Assembly: GCA_009699245.1 (NCBI GenBank)
Contig: WLOQ01000001.1
Span: 186,001-250,000, forward strand
Length of the DNA: 64,000 nt
DNA from: Actinomycetota bacterium
GTDB lineage: Bacteria; Actinomycetota; Thermoleophilia; Solirubrobacterales; Solirubrobacteraceae
Reading direction: 5' to 3'
Shown here: positions 9,989 to 18,524 of the stretch, piece after piece
Layout: every line of letters starts with the position of its first letter
Position numbering within the stretch: position 1 is the stretch's first letter
Position numbers and translations under genes: made by a program
Notes under the pieces: generated by a model
Database searches by the model: none
What the model was told of the DNA's origin: nothing
Seen by the model: the letters and a program-made list of their open reading frames with translations, nothing else

Positions 9989-10842
9989 CGGCCCAGGACC
10001 TCGGCGGCGCCGGCGGCGAGCAGCCGCTCGCCGACGCGGTCTCCGAGCGCCACCGGGTCCGCGCCCGGCGCGCCGGTGAGCGTGTCGCGCACCCAGGCGC
10101 TCCCATCGGCGCTCCCGGCGAAGGCCGTGACGGTCATCGCGCCGCCCACGTCGACGCTCGCGTACGCACCCATCGGCGTGGAACAGTCGGCGTCGAGGCG
10201 CAGGACCACGGCGCGCTCGGCTCGCAGGCGCGCGTGCGTCTGGGCGTCGTCGAGCGCAGCGACGCTCGCCTCGTCACCGGCGCGCACGGCGATCACGAGC
10301 GCCCCCTGCCCGGCGCAGGGCACGAGCTCGGGGAGCGGGCCGGTCGCCTCGTGCTCGAGGCCGAGGCGCTGCAGGCCGGCGTGCGCGAGGACGATCGCGT
10401 CGTACTCCCCGTCGTGGAGGCGCCGCAGGCGGGTGTCGACGTTGCCCCGGAGCTCCGTGATGCGCAGGTCCGGGCGCAGCGCGCGCAGCTGGGCGGCGCG
10501 CCGCAGCGACGCGGTGCCGACGCGCGCCCCGATGGGCAGCGCGTCGAGCGACGGGGCGCCGCAGAGCACGTCCTGCGCGGCGGCGCGCGCGGGAACGGCG
10601 CCGATCGTCATCCCGTCGGGCAGCGTCGCCGGAACGTCCTTGGCGCTGTGGACGGCCGCGTCGATGCGTCCGTCGAGGAGTGCGGCATCGAGTTCGCGCA
10701 CCCAGCGCTCCTTGTCGCCGACGCCCTCCCCGCGATCTCCGGCGGTGGTGACCGTGACGAGCTGGGCGTCCGCGCCGAGCGCCGCTGCGACCTGCCCCGC
10801 CTGGGCGAGCGCGAGCGCGCTCCCGCGGGTCCCGATGCGCAT
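9985..10842 (-). CDS. hemC: Hydroxymethylbilane synthase (porphobilinogen deaminase)
   Basis: Polymerises four porphobilinogen molecules to hydroxymethylbilane. The 285-residue protein opens with RIGTRGSALALAQ. It carries the catalytic Asp in HSAKDVP (D69) and the dipyrromethane-cofactor Cys in DADCSTPMGAY (C220). Arg-rich porphyrin-binding segments such as GTASLRR and RGNVDTRL are present. The start was set at this ATG because a longer in-frame reading runs through hemA on a shadow frame. Its ATG shares one base with the hemA TGA (TGATG), and its end overlaps cobA-hemD by 4 bp. Confidence 0.95.
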
Positions 10843-12203
10843 CAGGTCTGAGCGCCGCGCCGCAGCTCGCGGATTTCGGCGGGCGCAGGCTGCCGCTCTC
10901 CGGCCTCGGTCGCCGCCTCGGCGGCCGCCTCGTCCGAGACCTCGTCGAGTCCGAAGAGCTCGCGCAGGACGGCGAGGCGACCGTGGCCGCCGCCGTGCTC
11001 GAGCGCCTTCATGCGGATCGTCGGCTCGTGGAGGAGACGCTGCATCACCGCGCGCGCGATCGCGTCGACGCGGGCGAGGTCCTCGGCGGAGGCGCTGTCC
11101 CAGCGGCCCTCGTTCTCGGCGAGCACCTGCTCGACGATCTTCGAGCCGTGAGCGCGCAGGGCGCTGATCGTCGGTGTGGCGTCCTGCTGGGCCATCCAGC
11201 CGGAGAAGCGGTCGATCTCGTCCTCGACGATCTCCTCGCCGCGGTCGCGCTCGCCCTCGCGCACCTCGATGTTGCGGGCGATCGTCGCCTGCAGGTCGTC
11301 CATGTCGAAGAGCGTCACGCCCGGCAGCTCGCCGCACTCCGACTCGACGTCGCGCGGGACGGCGATGTCGATGAGGACGAGCGGCCGGCCGCCGCGGATC
11401 TCCATAACCGTGCGCAGCTCGTCGGCGCCGATGATCGGATGCGGGGATGACGTCGATGCGACGACGATGTCGGCGGTCGCCAGGCGCTCGGGCAGCTCGT
11501 CGAGCGAGCCGACCTCGCCGTCGAAGCGCGCCGCCAGGGCGCGCGCGCGGTCGGCGCGGCGGTTGGCGACGAACATGGTCGTCACGCCCTGCTCGTGCAT
11601 CGCCCGTGCGGTGAGCTCGGCCGTCTCGCCCGCGCCCACGATCAGGACGGAGCGGTCGGCGAGGTCGCCGACGGCGCGGCTCGCGAGGTCGACGGCGACG
11701 GAGGAGACGCTGACGCGGGTCGTGGCGACCGCCGTCTCGGTGCGCACCCGCTTGCCGGTCTGCAGGGCGGCGCGGAAGAGGCGGTTCGTGAAGGGGCCGG
11801 TCGTCCCGGCGGCGAGGGCGCTCTCATAGGAGCGGCGCACCTGGCCCTGGATCTCGCTCTCGCCGACGATCATCGAGTCGAGCCCGGCGCAGACGCGGAA
11901 GAGGTGGCGGGCCGCGTCGCAGTTGCGCGGCGAGTAGACGACGTCGACGAGCTCCGTCGGCCGGATGTGGCCGCGCTGGGCGAGACGCCCGAGCAGCTCG
12001 CCCTCGGCCTTCACCGGGTCGCTCACCACCAGGTACGTCTCGGTGCGGTTGCAGGTCGAGATCGCGACCGCCTCGCGCACGCCGTCGAGCCCGGCGAGCT
12101 CGCGCACGAAGCGCTCGGCCTCGCGCTCGGTCAGCGCGAGGCGCTCACGCATCGCGACCGGCGCGGTCTTGTGGGAGATCCCGATGGCGAGCAGCTCGCT
12201 CAC
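10842..12203 (-). CDS. hemA: Glutamyl-tRNA reductase
   Basis: First committed enzyme of C5-pathway heme synthesis, reducing Glu-tRNA to glutamate-1-semialdehyde with NADPH. The 453 residues show GISHKTAP at 8-15, the nucleophilic Cys51 in STCNRTE, the GESEIQGQVR motif and a Rossmann segment VLIVGAGE. The start codon is GTG and overlaps the stop of the upstream ccmD-like gene (GTGA). The C-terminal dimerisation domain is intact, followed by an Ala/Glu-rich tail of about 30 residues. Confidence 0.95.
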   Translation of the reverse strand: MSELLAIGISHKTAPVAMRERLALTEREAERFVRELAGLDGVREAVAISTCNRTETYLVVSDPVKAEGELLGRLAQRGHIRPTELVDVVYSPRNCDAARHLFRVCAGLDSMIVGESEIQGQVRRSYESALAAGTTGPFTNRLFRAALQTGKRVRTETAVATTRVSVSSVAVDLASRAVGDLADRSVLIVGAGETAELTARAMHEQGVTTMFVANRRADRARALAARFDGEVGSLDELPERLATADIVVASTSSPHPIIGADELRTVMEIRGGRPLVLIDIAVPRDVESECGELPGVTLFDMDDLQATIARNIEVREGERDRGEEIVEDEIDRFSGWMAQQDATPTISALRAHGSKIVEQVLAENEGRWDSASAEDLARVDAIARAVMQRLLHEPTIRMKALEHGGGHGRLAVLRELFGLDEVSDEAAAEAATEAGERQPAPAEIRELRRGAQT

Positions 12204-12394
12204 GCGGGCACCTCGGCCTCGCTCGGGTCGCTCTCCCCCTCGCGCTCGGCGAGCAGGCGGCTCAGCTCGCTGAGCTCGCGCTCGGTGCCGGCAGCACGGA
12301 CGGCCATGATCGCGACGTAGATCAGGAGCAGGGCGAGGAAGACGAGGTAGGCGGCGGCGACGTACCCGCCGTTGTCGGGAAGCTTGTCGGTCAT
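12200..12394 (-). CDS. Small single-pass membrane protein (CcmD-like)
   Basis: 64 residues: a short polar N-terminus, one hydrophobic helix at about residues 11-33 and a charged tail rich in Glu and Arg. Length, topology and position directly after ccmC match CcmD, which stabilises the CcmABC-CcmE heme-handover complex. CcmD sequences are too variable for certainty. The gene overlaps both neighbours by 4 bp, so it is tightly coupled. Confidence 0.65.
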   Translation of the reverse strand: MTDKLPDNGGYVAAAYLVFLALLLIYVAIMAVRAAGTERELSELSRLLAEREGESDPSEAEVPA

Positions 12395-13146
12395 GACGCG
12401 GTCACCGAGGGTGCGGCGCTGCGGCCACGCGGCGCATCCTGATCGAGGGCTCCGAGACGGCGCTTGAGCGCACGCACCTGCGCACGGCTGTGCTTCGCGG
12501 TCATCTCGTACTTGTAGAGGGTGATGAAGAGCAGCAGCATCCCGATGATCGCCACGTAGAACGTGAGCTTCATGTCGCCCGGCAGGTTGCCGCCGGACTT
12601 CGAGAGCACGCGCGGATGGATCAGCGGGTCGGCGAGGCGCACCGCGATGAAGTTCAGCGGGATGAAGGCGCCGGCGACGACGGCGAAGACGGCGGCGTAG
12701 CGCGCCTGGCGCTCCGGGTCCTCGATCGAGAACCGCAGCGGCTGGTAGGTCGCGTAGAGCAGGAACACGATGAGGAACGAGACGAGCGTCGGCTCGTCCC
12801 AGACCCACCATTGACCCCACGCGGCCTTCGCCCAGATCGAGCCGGTGATGAGCGCGCCGAGGCAGAAGATGAGCGACTGGTGGATCGCCGTGTACGACCG
12901 CAGGTCGTGGCGCGTGTCGCCCGACCGCAGGTACTGGACGGCGCTGACCCCGCCGAACACGAACCCGATGAGCGTCACGATCGCCAGCGGGACGTGCACG
13001 TAGAAGATCTTCTGCGAGAAGCCCTGGTCGGCCTCGATGGGTGCGTAGAACGCCGCCAGCACGAAGGCTGCGGTGAGGACGATCGCAGCGGCGATGGCCC
13101 AGGCGCTCAGGCGCGTTCCATAGAGCTTCGTGCTCGTCGGCATCAT
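12391..13146 (-). CDS. ccmC: Heme exporter / heme-handling protein CcmC
   Basis: Multi-pass membrane protein of 251 residues that presents heme at the outer face for cytochrome c maturation (System I). The tryptophan-rich heme-binding motif WGQWWVWD lies at about residues 110-117 in a periplasmic loop, flanked by the conserved His in FYVHVPLA and another in LIHPRV. About six transmembrane helices are visible. I start at the ATG that shares one base with the ccmB stop (TGATG); an ATG one codon further in is equally possible. A basic, Gln/Arg-rich tail is cytoplasmic. Confidence 0.9.
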   Translation of the reverse strand: MMPTSTKLYGTRLSAWAIAAAIVLTAAFVLAAFYAPIEADQGFSQKIFYVHVPLAIVTLIGFVFGGVSAVQYLRSGDTRHDLRSYTAIHQSLIFCLGALITGSIWAKAAWGQWWVWDEPTLVSFLIVFLLYATYQPLRFSIEDPERQARYAAVFAVVAGAFIPLNFIAVRLADPLIHPRVLSKSGGNLPGDMKLTFYVAIIGMLLLFITLYKYEMTAKHSRAQVRALKRRLGALDQDAPRGRSAAPSVTAS

Positions 13147-13838
13147 CAGTCCTCGACGAGAAAGTCGAAGAGCGCCCACGCGAGGAGGGCGAAGATCAGA
13201 TCGTACAGCGCGAGGACCGCCAGCCAGCGCCCGGGGAGCGAACCTGCACCGGCGGCGGCGAAGATCGGCGCGGTGGCGCGCGACGCCCCGATGACGACGG
13301 GGATCAGGAGCGGCAGCGCGAGGATCGAGGTGATGAGGTCGCGGCTGCGGGTGCGCACGGCGATCGCCGCGACGAGCGTCCCGACCACGGCGATGCCGAG
13401 GTCGGCGAGCACGAGGACGAGCAGCACGCCGCCCCAGTCGCCGATGCCGGGCGACGGTCCGAGCAGCAGGATGTCGAAGAGCGGGACCGCGACGATCTCG
13501 AGCGCGAGCAGGAAGGTGAAGAGCGTCAGGGTCTTGGCGAAGAGCAGCGCGGTGCGGTCGACCGGGGCGAGCAGGAAGCCATCAAGGCCGCCTTCGTCGC
13601 GGTCGGCGACGAAGAGGCGGCCGACGCCGAGCAGCGCGGCGAGCAGCACCGTGACCCAGAGGACCCCCGAGGCGAGGTTGCCCGAGACGCTGTCGCGCTG
13701 GAGGGCGAAGTGGAAAATGACGTAGGCCGTGCCGCTGAAGAGCGCCATCGCGACGAGCGTCTGGGGGGCGCGCCGCTCGAGCAGCAGCTCCTTGGCGAGC
13801 ACCGCGCGCGCGGCCGCGAAGGTTCCCGGCCCGCTCAT
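13146..13838 (-). CDS. ccmB: Heme exporter permease CcmB
   Basis: ABC-type permease of 230 residues with about six transmembrane helices, matching CcmB in length and in the DRDEGGLDGFLLAP element after the second helix. It works with CcmA and CcmC to release holo-CcmE in System I. Its start overlaps the ccmA stop by 4 bp (ATGA). The longer upstream reading is an Arg/Ala-rich shadow of ccmA and was rejected. Confidence 0.9.
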   Translation of the reverse strand: MSGPGTFAAARAVLAKELLLERRAPQTLVAMALFSGTAYVIFHFALQRDSVSGNLASGVLWVTVLLAALLGVGRLFVADRDEGGLDGFLLAPVDRTALLFAKTLTLFTFLLALEIVAVPLFDILLLGPSPGIGDWGGVLLVLVLADLGIAVVGTLVAAIAVRTRSRDLITSILALPLLIPVVIGASRATAPIFAAAGAGSLPGRWLAVLALYDLIFALLAWALFDFLVED

Positions 13839-14518
13839 CGGTAGAGCTCCCCGATCTCGGCGGCGCTCACATCGGCGGCGGGGCGCAGCAGCACCGGCCG
13901 CCCGGCCCGCAGGCCGAGCGCCACGTCCCCCTCGGCGAGGCCGCCCGCGGGGTCGTGACTCGTGACGACCCGCGTGCGCCCGCTGGCGCGCCCGAGCAGG
14001 GGCTCGAGCAGCTCGGCCGCCGCTGGGTCGAGGTTCGCGCGCGGCTCGTCGAGCAGCAGGACGGGCGGATCGTGGAGGACGGCGCGGCACGCCGCCAGCC
14101 GCTGCACCATCCCGCGCGAGTACGTGTGGACGCGGTCGTCGGCACGGGCCGTGAGCCCGACCGCCTCGAGCAGCTGCGCGATGCGCTCCCGGGCGTCGCG
14201 CAGGCCATGAAGCCGCGCCTGGTAGCTCAGATTCTCAGCCGCGGTGAGGTCGCCGTAGAGGAGCGCGTCGTGGCCGAGGAAGCCGATGCGCCCGCGCACA
14301 CGCCAACCCTCGGTGCGCACGTCGCTGCCGAAGATGCGGGCGTGGCCGGCGCTCGGCCGCAGGAGCGTGGCGAGGACGCGCAGGAGCGTCGACTTGCCCG
14401 CGCCGTTGGGTCCGAAGACGATGAGCGTGGCGCCCTCCTCAAGCGTCAGTGTGACGTCCGCGAGGGCGGTGCGGTCGCCGTAGCGGCGGGCCAGCCCGTC
14501 GAGCTCAATGGCGCTCAC
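13835..14518 (-). CDS. ccmA: Heme exporter ATP-binding protein CcmA
   Basis: ABC ATPase of 227 residues. Walker A GPNGAGKST lies at 36-44, a degenerate signature YSRGMVQRL at 133-141 and Walker B LLLDEP at 154-159, followed by a switch His in TSHD. The position directly before ccmB and ccmC fixes the assignment. It overlaps the end of moaB by 14 bp, an unusually long overlap for this operon. No ccmE, ccmF or ccmH lies in the window. Confidence 0.9.
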   Translation of the reverse strand: MSAIELDGLARRYGDRTALADVTLTLEEGATLIVFGPNGAGKSTLLRVLATLLRPSAGHARIFGSDVRTEGWRVRGRIGFLGHDALLYGDLTAAENLSYQARLHGLRDARERIAQLLEAVGLTARADDRVHTYSRGMVQRLAACRAVLHDPPVLLLDEPRANLDPAAAELLEPLLGRASGRTRVVTSHDPAGGLAEGDVALGLRAGRPVLLRPAADVSAAEIGELYR

Positions 14519-14987
14519 GAGGGTCCTCGCGGGTGAGGGTCGCGCCGGCGTGCCGCAGCGCCGGCGCCAGCACGGGGAAGGTCTGCTCGATGGCCTGCGG
14601 GTTGCCTGGGAGGTTGACGATCAGGGTGCGCCCCGCGATGCCGCTGACGCCGCGCGAGAGCAGCGCGAGCGGCTGGTGCCGCAGCCCCTCGATGAGCATC
14701 GCCTGCTGGATCGCCGGCGCCTCGCGCTCGATCACCGCGCGCGTCGCCTCCGGGGTCACGTCGTCCGGTGTGAGACCGGTGCCGCCGGTGGTGATGATGA
14801 AGCGCACGTCCTCTGCGACGAGCTCGCGCAGGCGCGCCTCGATGGCGGCGCGGTCGTCCGGAAGGACCTCGACGGCGTCGACGGCGCACCCCGCCTCGGT
14901 GAGGAGCTCTGCAAGGCGCGGGCCGGAGCGGTCCTCGCCCGCGCCTGCGGCGAGGGTCGTGGAGATCGTCAGGACCGCGGTGCGCAT
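14505..14987 (-). CDS. moaB: Molybdopterin adenylyltransferase family protein (MoaB/MogA)
   Basis: 160 residues with the MoCF-biosynthesis fold: TTGGTG at 66-71, TPDDVTPEAT after it and the LPGNPQA loop near the C-terminus. MogA-type proteins adenylylate molybdopterin before molybdate insertion; MoaB homologues may replace MogA in many bacteria. The gene shares one base with the stop of moaC upstream and overlaps ccmA downstream, so it sits inside a continuous coupled unit. Confidence 0.9.
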   Translation of the reverse strand: MRTAVLTISTTLAAGAGEDRSGPRLAELLTEAGCAVDAVEVLPDDRAAIEARLRELVAEDVRFIITTGGTGLTPDDVTPEATRAVIEREAPAIQQAMLIEGLRHQPLALLSRGVSGIAGRTLIVNLPGNPQAIEQTFPVLAPALRHAGATLTREDPRERH

Positions 14988-15463
14988 CAGGGGCGCGTCC
15001 AGTGGCCGGAGCGGCCACCCGACTTCTCGACCAACTCGACACGCTCGATCACGGCGCTGCGGTCGAGGCCCTTGACCATGTCGTAGACGGTGAGCGCGGC
15101 GATGGCAGCCGCCGTCATCGCCTCCATCTCGACGCCGGTGCGCGCCTGGACGCCGGCGGTGGCCGTCAGCGTCACGGTGCCCGCCGCGACGTCGATGACG
15201 CCGTCGACATCGACATGGTCGAGGCCGAGCGGGTGGCAGAGGGGAATGAGGTCGCCGGTGCGCTTGGCCGCCTGGATGCCGGCGATCCGCGCGACGCCGA
15301 GGACGTCACCCTTCGGCGCGTCGCCCGCTGCGACGATGCTCGCCGTGGCGGGGTCGAGCCGCACGACGGCGCGTGCGACCGCGCGGCGCTCGGTCACCGG
15401 CTTGGCGGAGATGTCGACCATCCGGGCCGCGCCATCCTCGTCGAGGTGCGTGAGCTCGCCCAT
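14987..15463 (-). CDS. moaC: Cyclic pyranopterin monophosphate synthase
   Basis: Converts 3',8-cyclo-7,8-dihydro-GTP to cyclic pyranopterin monophosphate, the first tricyclic pterin of molybdenum cofactor synthesis, with MoaA. The 158 residues include LIPLCHPL at 72-79, GVEMEAM at 110-116 and the catalytic Lys of MVKGLDR. A TACGCT hexamer 6 nt before the ATG suggests a leaderless promoter inside the cluster. moaA is not in the window. Confidence 0.95.
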   Translation of the reverse strand: MGELTHLDEDGAARMVDISAKPVTERRAVARAVVRLDPATASIVAAGDAPKGDVLGVARIAGIQAAKRTGDLIPLCHPLGLDHVDVDGVIDVAAGTVTLTATAGVQARTGVEMEAMTAAAIAALTVYDMVKGLDRSAVIERVELVEKSGGRSGHWTRP

Positions 15464-15469
15464 GCGGCG

Positions 15470-15475
15470 AGCGTA
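15470..15475 (-). promoter_or_regulatory. Putative -10 box (TACGCT) of moaC
   Basis: TACGCT, then 6 nt, then the moaC ATG. It sits in the 16-bp gap after the stop of the siroheme gene, so the downstream Moco, Ccm and heme genes may be transcribed independently of that gene. Confidence 0.45.
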
Positions 15476-15479
15476 GCCG

Positions 15480-16220
15480 TCAGGCGGGGGCGTGGGAGCG
15501 CTGCGCCGCGGCGATGATGTCGCGCACGCCGTCGGCGTTCCCGTCGCGCAGGAGGGTGATCGGATCGGGATCGCCGTTGACGATCTCCTCGAAGAACGCC
15601 TTGCGGTCCTGATAGGTCGGCAGCGTGCCCTTGGCCCAGCCGCGCGTCTCGTTGAGCATGATGGCGAGCTCTGCGTACTCCTCGCCGAAGAGCTCGCTGA
15701 TCTCGCGCTTCATGCGCTTGGCGAGTGCCGGGGATGCGCCCGCCGTCGAGATCGCGATGGCCAGCGGGCCGGAGCGCACGATGGCGGGAAGGATGAAGTT
15801 GCACAGCGGCGGCACGTCGACGACGTTGACGAGCATCGCCCGGCGCTCGGCGTCCTCGTAGATCCCGATGTTGATGGCGGTGTCATCGGTGCAGGCGATC
15901 ACCATGAACGTCGCATCGAGATCCTGCGGGCCGGCGTAGGCGCGCTGCTCCCACCGGATCGACCCCTCGGCGGCGAGCCGCTCGACCTCCGGGTGCACCT
16001 CCGGGGAGATGCAGAGGACGTCGCCGCCGCTGACGAGCAGGCCCTCGATCTTCTCAAGGCCGAGATCGCCGCCCCCGACGACGAGGCACCGCCGACCCTT
16101 GAGCTTGAGACACGCGATGTAGAACGGCGTCTCGAGCATGTCCTTCACGCAGGTCTGATCGCAGATCCCGCGGTTGAACTGGCAGACGCACTCTTTTCCG
16201 GCGTAGGCGGCGGCAGGCAT
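15480..16220 (-). CDS. Precorrin-2 dehydrogenase / sirohydrochlorin ferrochelatase (Met8/CysG-N type) with Cys-rich N-terminus
   Basis: Oxidises precorrin-2 with NAD and may insert iron to give siroheme. The 246-residue protein has the Rossmann motif [16 protein letters not shown] and the family's [18 protein letters not shown] segment. Before the usual start (an internal Met at residue 28) there is a 27-residue extension with four Cys, [14 protein letters not shown] at 11-24. The extension reads cleanly in frame, and a TACCCT hexamer 10 nt upstream of the first ATG supports it. It is the first gene of the tetrapyrrole/Ccm/Moco block and complements the SUMT domain encoded at its far end. Confidence 0.85.
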   Translation of the reverse strand: MPAAAYAGKECVCQFNRGICDQTCVKDMLETPFYIACLKLKGRRCLVVGGGDLGLEKIEGLLVSGGDVLCISPEVHPEVERLAAEGSIRWEQRAYAGPQDLDATFMVIACTDDTAINIGIYEDAERRAMLVNVVDVPPLCNFILPAIVRSGPLAIAISTAGASPALAKRMKREISELFGEEYAELAIMLNETRGWAKGTLPTYQDRKAFFEEIVNGDPDPITLLRDGNADGVRDIIAAAQRSHAPA

Positions 16221-16230
16221 GGTCCTCTGG

Positions 16231-16236
16231 AGGGTA
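16231..16236 (-). promoter_or_regulatory. Putative -10 box (TACCCT) of the siroheme gene
   Basis: TACCCT 10 nt before the first ATG gives a predicted mRNA start only a few bases upstream. This favours the long, Cys-containing form of the protein. Confidence 0.35.
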
Positions 16237-16244
16237 GTCGGACG

Positions 16245-16250
16245 TAGGCT
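16245..16250 (+). promoter_or_regulatory. Putative -10 box (TAGGCT) of the MpaB-family gene
   Basis: TAGGCT 10 nt upstream of the ATG at 16261, in the 40-bp gap between divergent starts. No Shine-Dalgarno sequence is visible before this ATG. Confidence 0.35.
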
Positions 16251-16260
16251 CGATATACGC

Positions 16261-17157
16261 ATGTCGCCGCCCCGCCAGCTCACCCCGCTCCCCTTCCGCG
16301 CCGCCGCCCCCGGCGAGGGCATCTTCGCCGAGGACGCGCCGATCCGGCGGGTCAATCGCGAGCTGATCGTCGCCTTCTCCGGCGCCCGCGCCCTGCTGCT
16401 CCAGGCCGCGCACCCGCTGATGTTCGAGGGCTTCATCGATCGCACATCGGGCATGGACGATCCGCACGGGCGCCTCGCGCGCACCGCGACGGTGATGAAC
16501 ACCATCTACTTCGGCCGCCGCGAGGATGCCGAGCACCAGACCGCCCGCGTCCGGCGCGTCCACGCGCGCATCCGCGGGACGCTGCCGGAGCCCGCGGGCC
16601 GCTACCCGGCGGGGACGCCGTTCGCGGCGGATGAGCCCCGGCACCTGCTGTGGACGCTCGCGCCGCTGTTCGAGTCTGCGGAGCTCATCTACCGCCTCTA
16701 CGTCGGTGACCTCGACCGCGACGAGCGCGACGCGCTCTGGCAGGACTACCGCGTCGTCGGCGGGCTCTTCGGGCTCGCGCCCGACGAGATGCCCGCGACG
16801 ATCGAGGAGTTCGACGCGTACTACGACGGGATGCTCCACGGCGGCGACCTCTACGTCACCGACCGGGCGCGCGAGGTCGGCCGGCGCGTCGTCTTCCACC
16901 CGCCGGCGCCGCTGCACATGCGCTGGCTCGTCGAGAGCGTGAACTTCGCGATCGCCGGGTCGCTCCCGCCGCACATCCGCCGCGGTTACGGCCTCTCGTG
17001 GGATCCGCTGCGCGAAGGCCTGCGCCGCGGCGGGGCCGCGTACCTCAAGCGGGTCGTGCTGCCGCTCCTGCCGGGGGCGCTGCGCAACTCACCCGTAGCC
17101 GGCGGCCGGCTGCTGCCGGGGCCGCCGACCGCCGAGGAGCTCGAGCGGGCAGCGTGA
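16261..17157 (+). CDS. Oxygenase MpaB family protein (DUF2236)
   Basis: 298 residues matching the DUF2236/MpaB family, which includes the heme-dependent latex-clearing protein and fungal MpaB. Visible family features are [14 protein letters not shown] near residues 44-57, the central [12 protein letters not shown] and the conserved DAYYDGM segment. Actinobacteria carry many paralogues of unknown substrate. The start was placed at MSPPRQL, where the ATG follows a TAGGCT box; the longer reading starts in the divergent promoter. The gene ends 3 bp before the convergent rarA stop. Confidence 0.8.
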   Translation: MSPPRQLTPLPFRAAAPGEGIFAEDAPIRRVNRELIVAFSGARALLLQAAHPLMFEGFIDRTSGMDDPHGRLARTATVMNTIYFGRREDAEHQTARVRRVHARIRGTLPEPAGRYPAGTPFAADEPRHLLWTLAPLFESAELIYRLYVGDLDRDERDALWQDYRVVGGLFGLAPDEMPATIEEFDAYYDGMLHGGDLYVTDRAREVGRRVVFHPPAPLHMRWLVESVNFAIAGSLPPHIRRGYGLSWDPLREGLRRGGAAYLKRVVLPLLPGALRNSPVAGGRLLPGPPTAEELERAA

Positions 17158-17160
17158 TCG

Positions 17161-18486
17161 TCAGTCGCGCTCGCGCGCGGCGCGAATGAGCTCGAGGCGG
17201 GCGGCGAACTCCGCCTCCTGCCCGTCGGGCCGATAGAACCGCTCGCCGACGAGGGCGTCAGGCATGAGCTGCTGCGGGGAGAGGTGGCCCGGGTGCGCAT
17301 GCGGATCGTCGTACCCCTCGCCGTCGGCACTCGCGCTGCGCGCGCCGGGGCGCAGGTGCGGCGGCGGCGCCAGGGCACCGCGCTCACGCACATCCCGCCG
17401 CGCGCGATTGAGCGCGTGGTAGGCCTCCTTCGACTTCGGCGCGAGGCTCAGATGGATCGCCGCCTGGGACAGCGCGTAGGCCGCCTCGGGCATGCCGACG
17501 TGGTCGACCGCGTGCGCCGCTGCGACGGCGACCGTGAGCGCCGTCGGGTCGGCGTTGCCGATGTCCTCGCTCGCGAGGATCACCATCCGGCGCGCGATGA
17601 ACCGCGGGTCCTCGCCGCCCTCGAGCATCACCGCGAGGTAGTAGAGCGACGCGTCCGGGTCGGACCCGCGCGTCGCCTTGATCCAGGCGGAGATCGTGTC
17701 GTAGTGGAGGTCGCCCGCGCGGTCGTAGCGCAGCGCCCGCCGCTGGAGCGCGTCCTCGGCGGCTTCGAGCGTGATCGGCGCGCCCTCGGGCGCCGTCGCG
17801 GCGGCGAGCTCGAGTGCCTGCAGCGCGGTGCGCGCGTCGCCGTGCGAGCGGTCGGCGAGGAAGCTGAGCGCGGCGTCCTCGACGGCGTGGCCACCGGTCG
17901 CGCCCTGATCGACCGCGCGGCGCAGCAGGACCTCGAGGTCGTCCGCGGAGAGCTCGTGGAGCTCGTACACCTGCGTGCGCGAGAGCAGCGCCGCGTTGAC
18001 CTCGAAGTAGGGGTTCTCGGTGGTCGCGCCGATCAGGACGACGAGCCCCTCCTCGACGGCGGGCAGCAGCACGTCCTGCTGGGCCTTGTTGAAGCGATGG
18101 ATCTCATCGAGGAAGAGGACCGTGCGTCCGCCATGCCCGGCCAGGCGATGCGAGGCGCGCTCGAGCACGCCGCGGACCTCGGCGCGCCCCGCCTCGACGG
18201 CGCTCAGCTCCTCGAAGGTCGCGTCGGCGCTCGCGGCGACGATGCGCGCGAGCGTCGTCTTGCCGGTGCCCGGCGGCCCATGGAGGAGCATCGAGTGCGG
18301 GCGACCCCGCTCGATCGCGATCCGCAGCGCCATGCCCTCATCGAGCAGGTGGCGCTGACCGACGACGTCCTCGAGCCGCGCGGGGCGCAGGCGGGCGGCC
18401 AGCGGCGCCTGGTCCCGGGGGACGGAGCCCGGCGCCTGCGGCCGGGCGGCGCGCTCTCCCTCCGAGGCGTCGAAGAGCTGGTCCAT
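17161..18486 (-). CDS. rarA: Replication-associated recombination protein A (AAA ATPase)
   Basis: MgsA/RarA/WRNIP1-type AAA+ ATPase of 441 residues acting at stalled forks. Walker A GPPGTGKT at 70-77, Walker B FLDEIHRFN, and sensor GATTENPYFEVN are clear. The C-terminal tetramerisation region includes ASEDIGNADP and ALSQAAIHLSLAPKSKEAY, which distinguish RarA from clamp-loader subunits. The N-terminal MDQLFD resembles the SSB-contacting end of family members. The start is an ATG with GATACT 6 nt upstream, a weak fit to the -10 pattern used elsewhere in the window. Confidence 0.95.
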   Translation of the reverse strand: MDQLFDASEGERAARPQAPGSVPRDQAPLAARLRPARLEDVVGQRHLLDEGMALRIAIERGRPHSMLLHGPPGTGKTTLARIVAASADATFEELSAVEAGRAEVRGVLERASHRLAGHGGRTVLFLDEIHRFNKAQQDVLLPAVEEGLVVLIGATTENPYFEVNAALLSRTQVYELHELSADDLEVLLRRAVDQGATGGHAVEDAALSFLADRSHGDARTALQALELAAATAPEGAPITLEAAEDALQRRALRYDRAGDLHYDTISAWIKATRGSDPDASLYYLAVMLEGGEDPRFIARRMVILASEDIGNADPTALTVAVAAAHAVDHVGMPEAAYALSQAAIHLSLAPKSKEAYHALNRARRDVRERGALAPPPHLRPGARSASADGEGYDDPHAHPGHLSPQQLMPDALVGERFYRPDGQEAEFAARLELIRAARERD

Positions 18487-18524
18487 GCATGGAGTATCCC
18501 CCCGGTGCCGGAGGCCCTCGCCGG

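Noticed and set aside
18487-18524. GATACT hexamers before rarA and the amidase gene as standard -10 boxes
   Set aside because: They lack the leading TA of the TANNNT pattern seen elsewhere, and the amidase copy is 10 nt away. The evidence was too weak to list as features.
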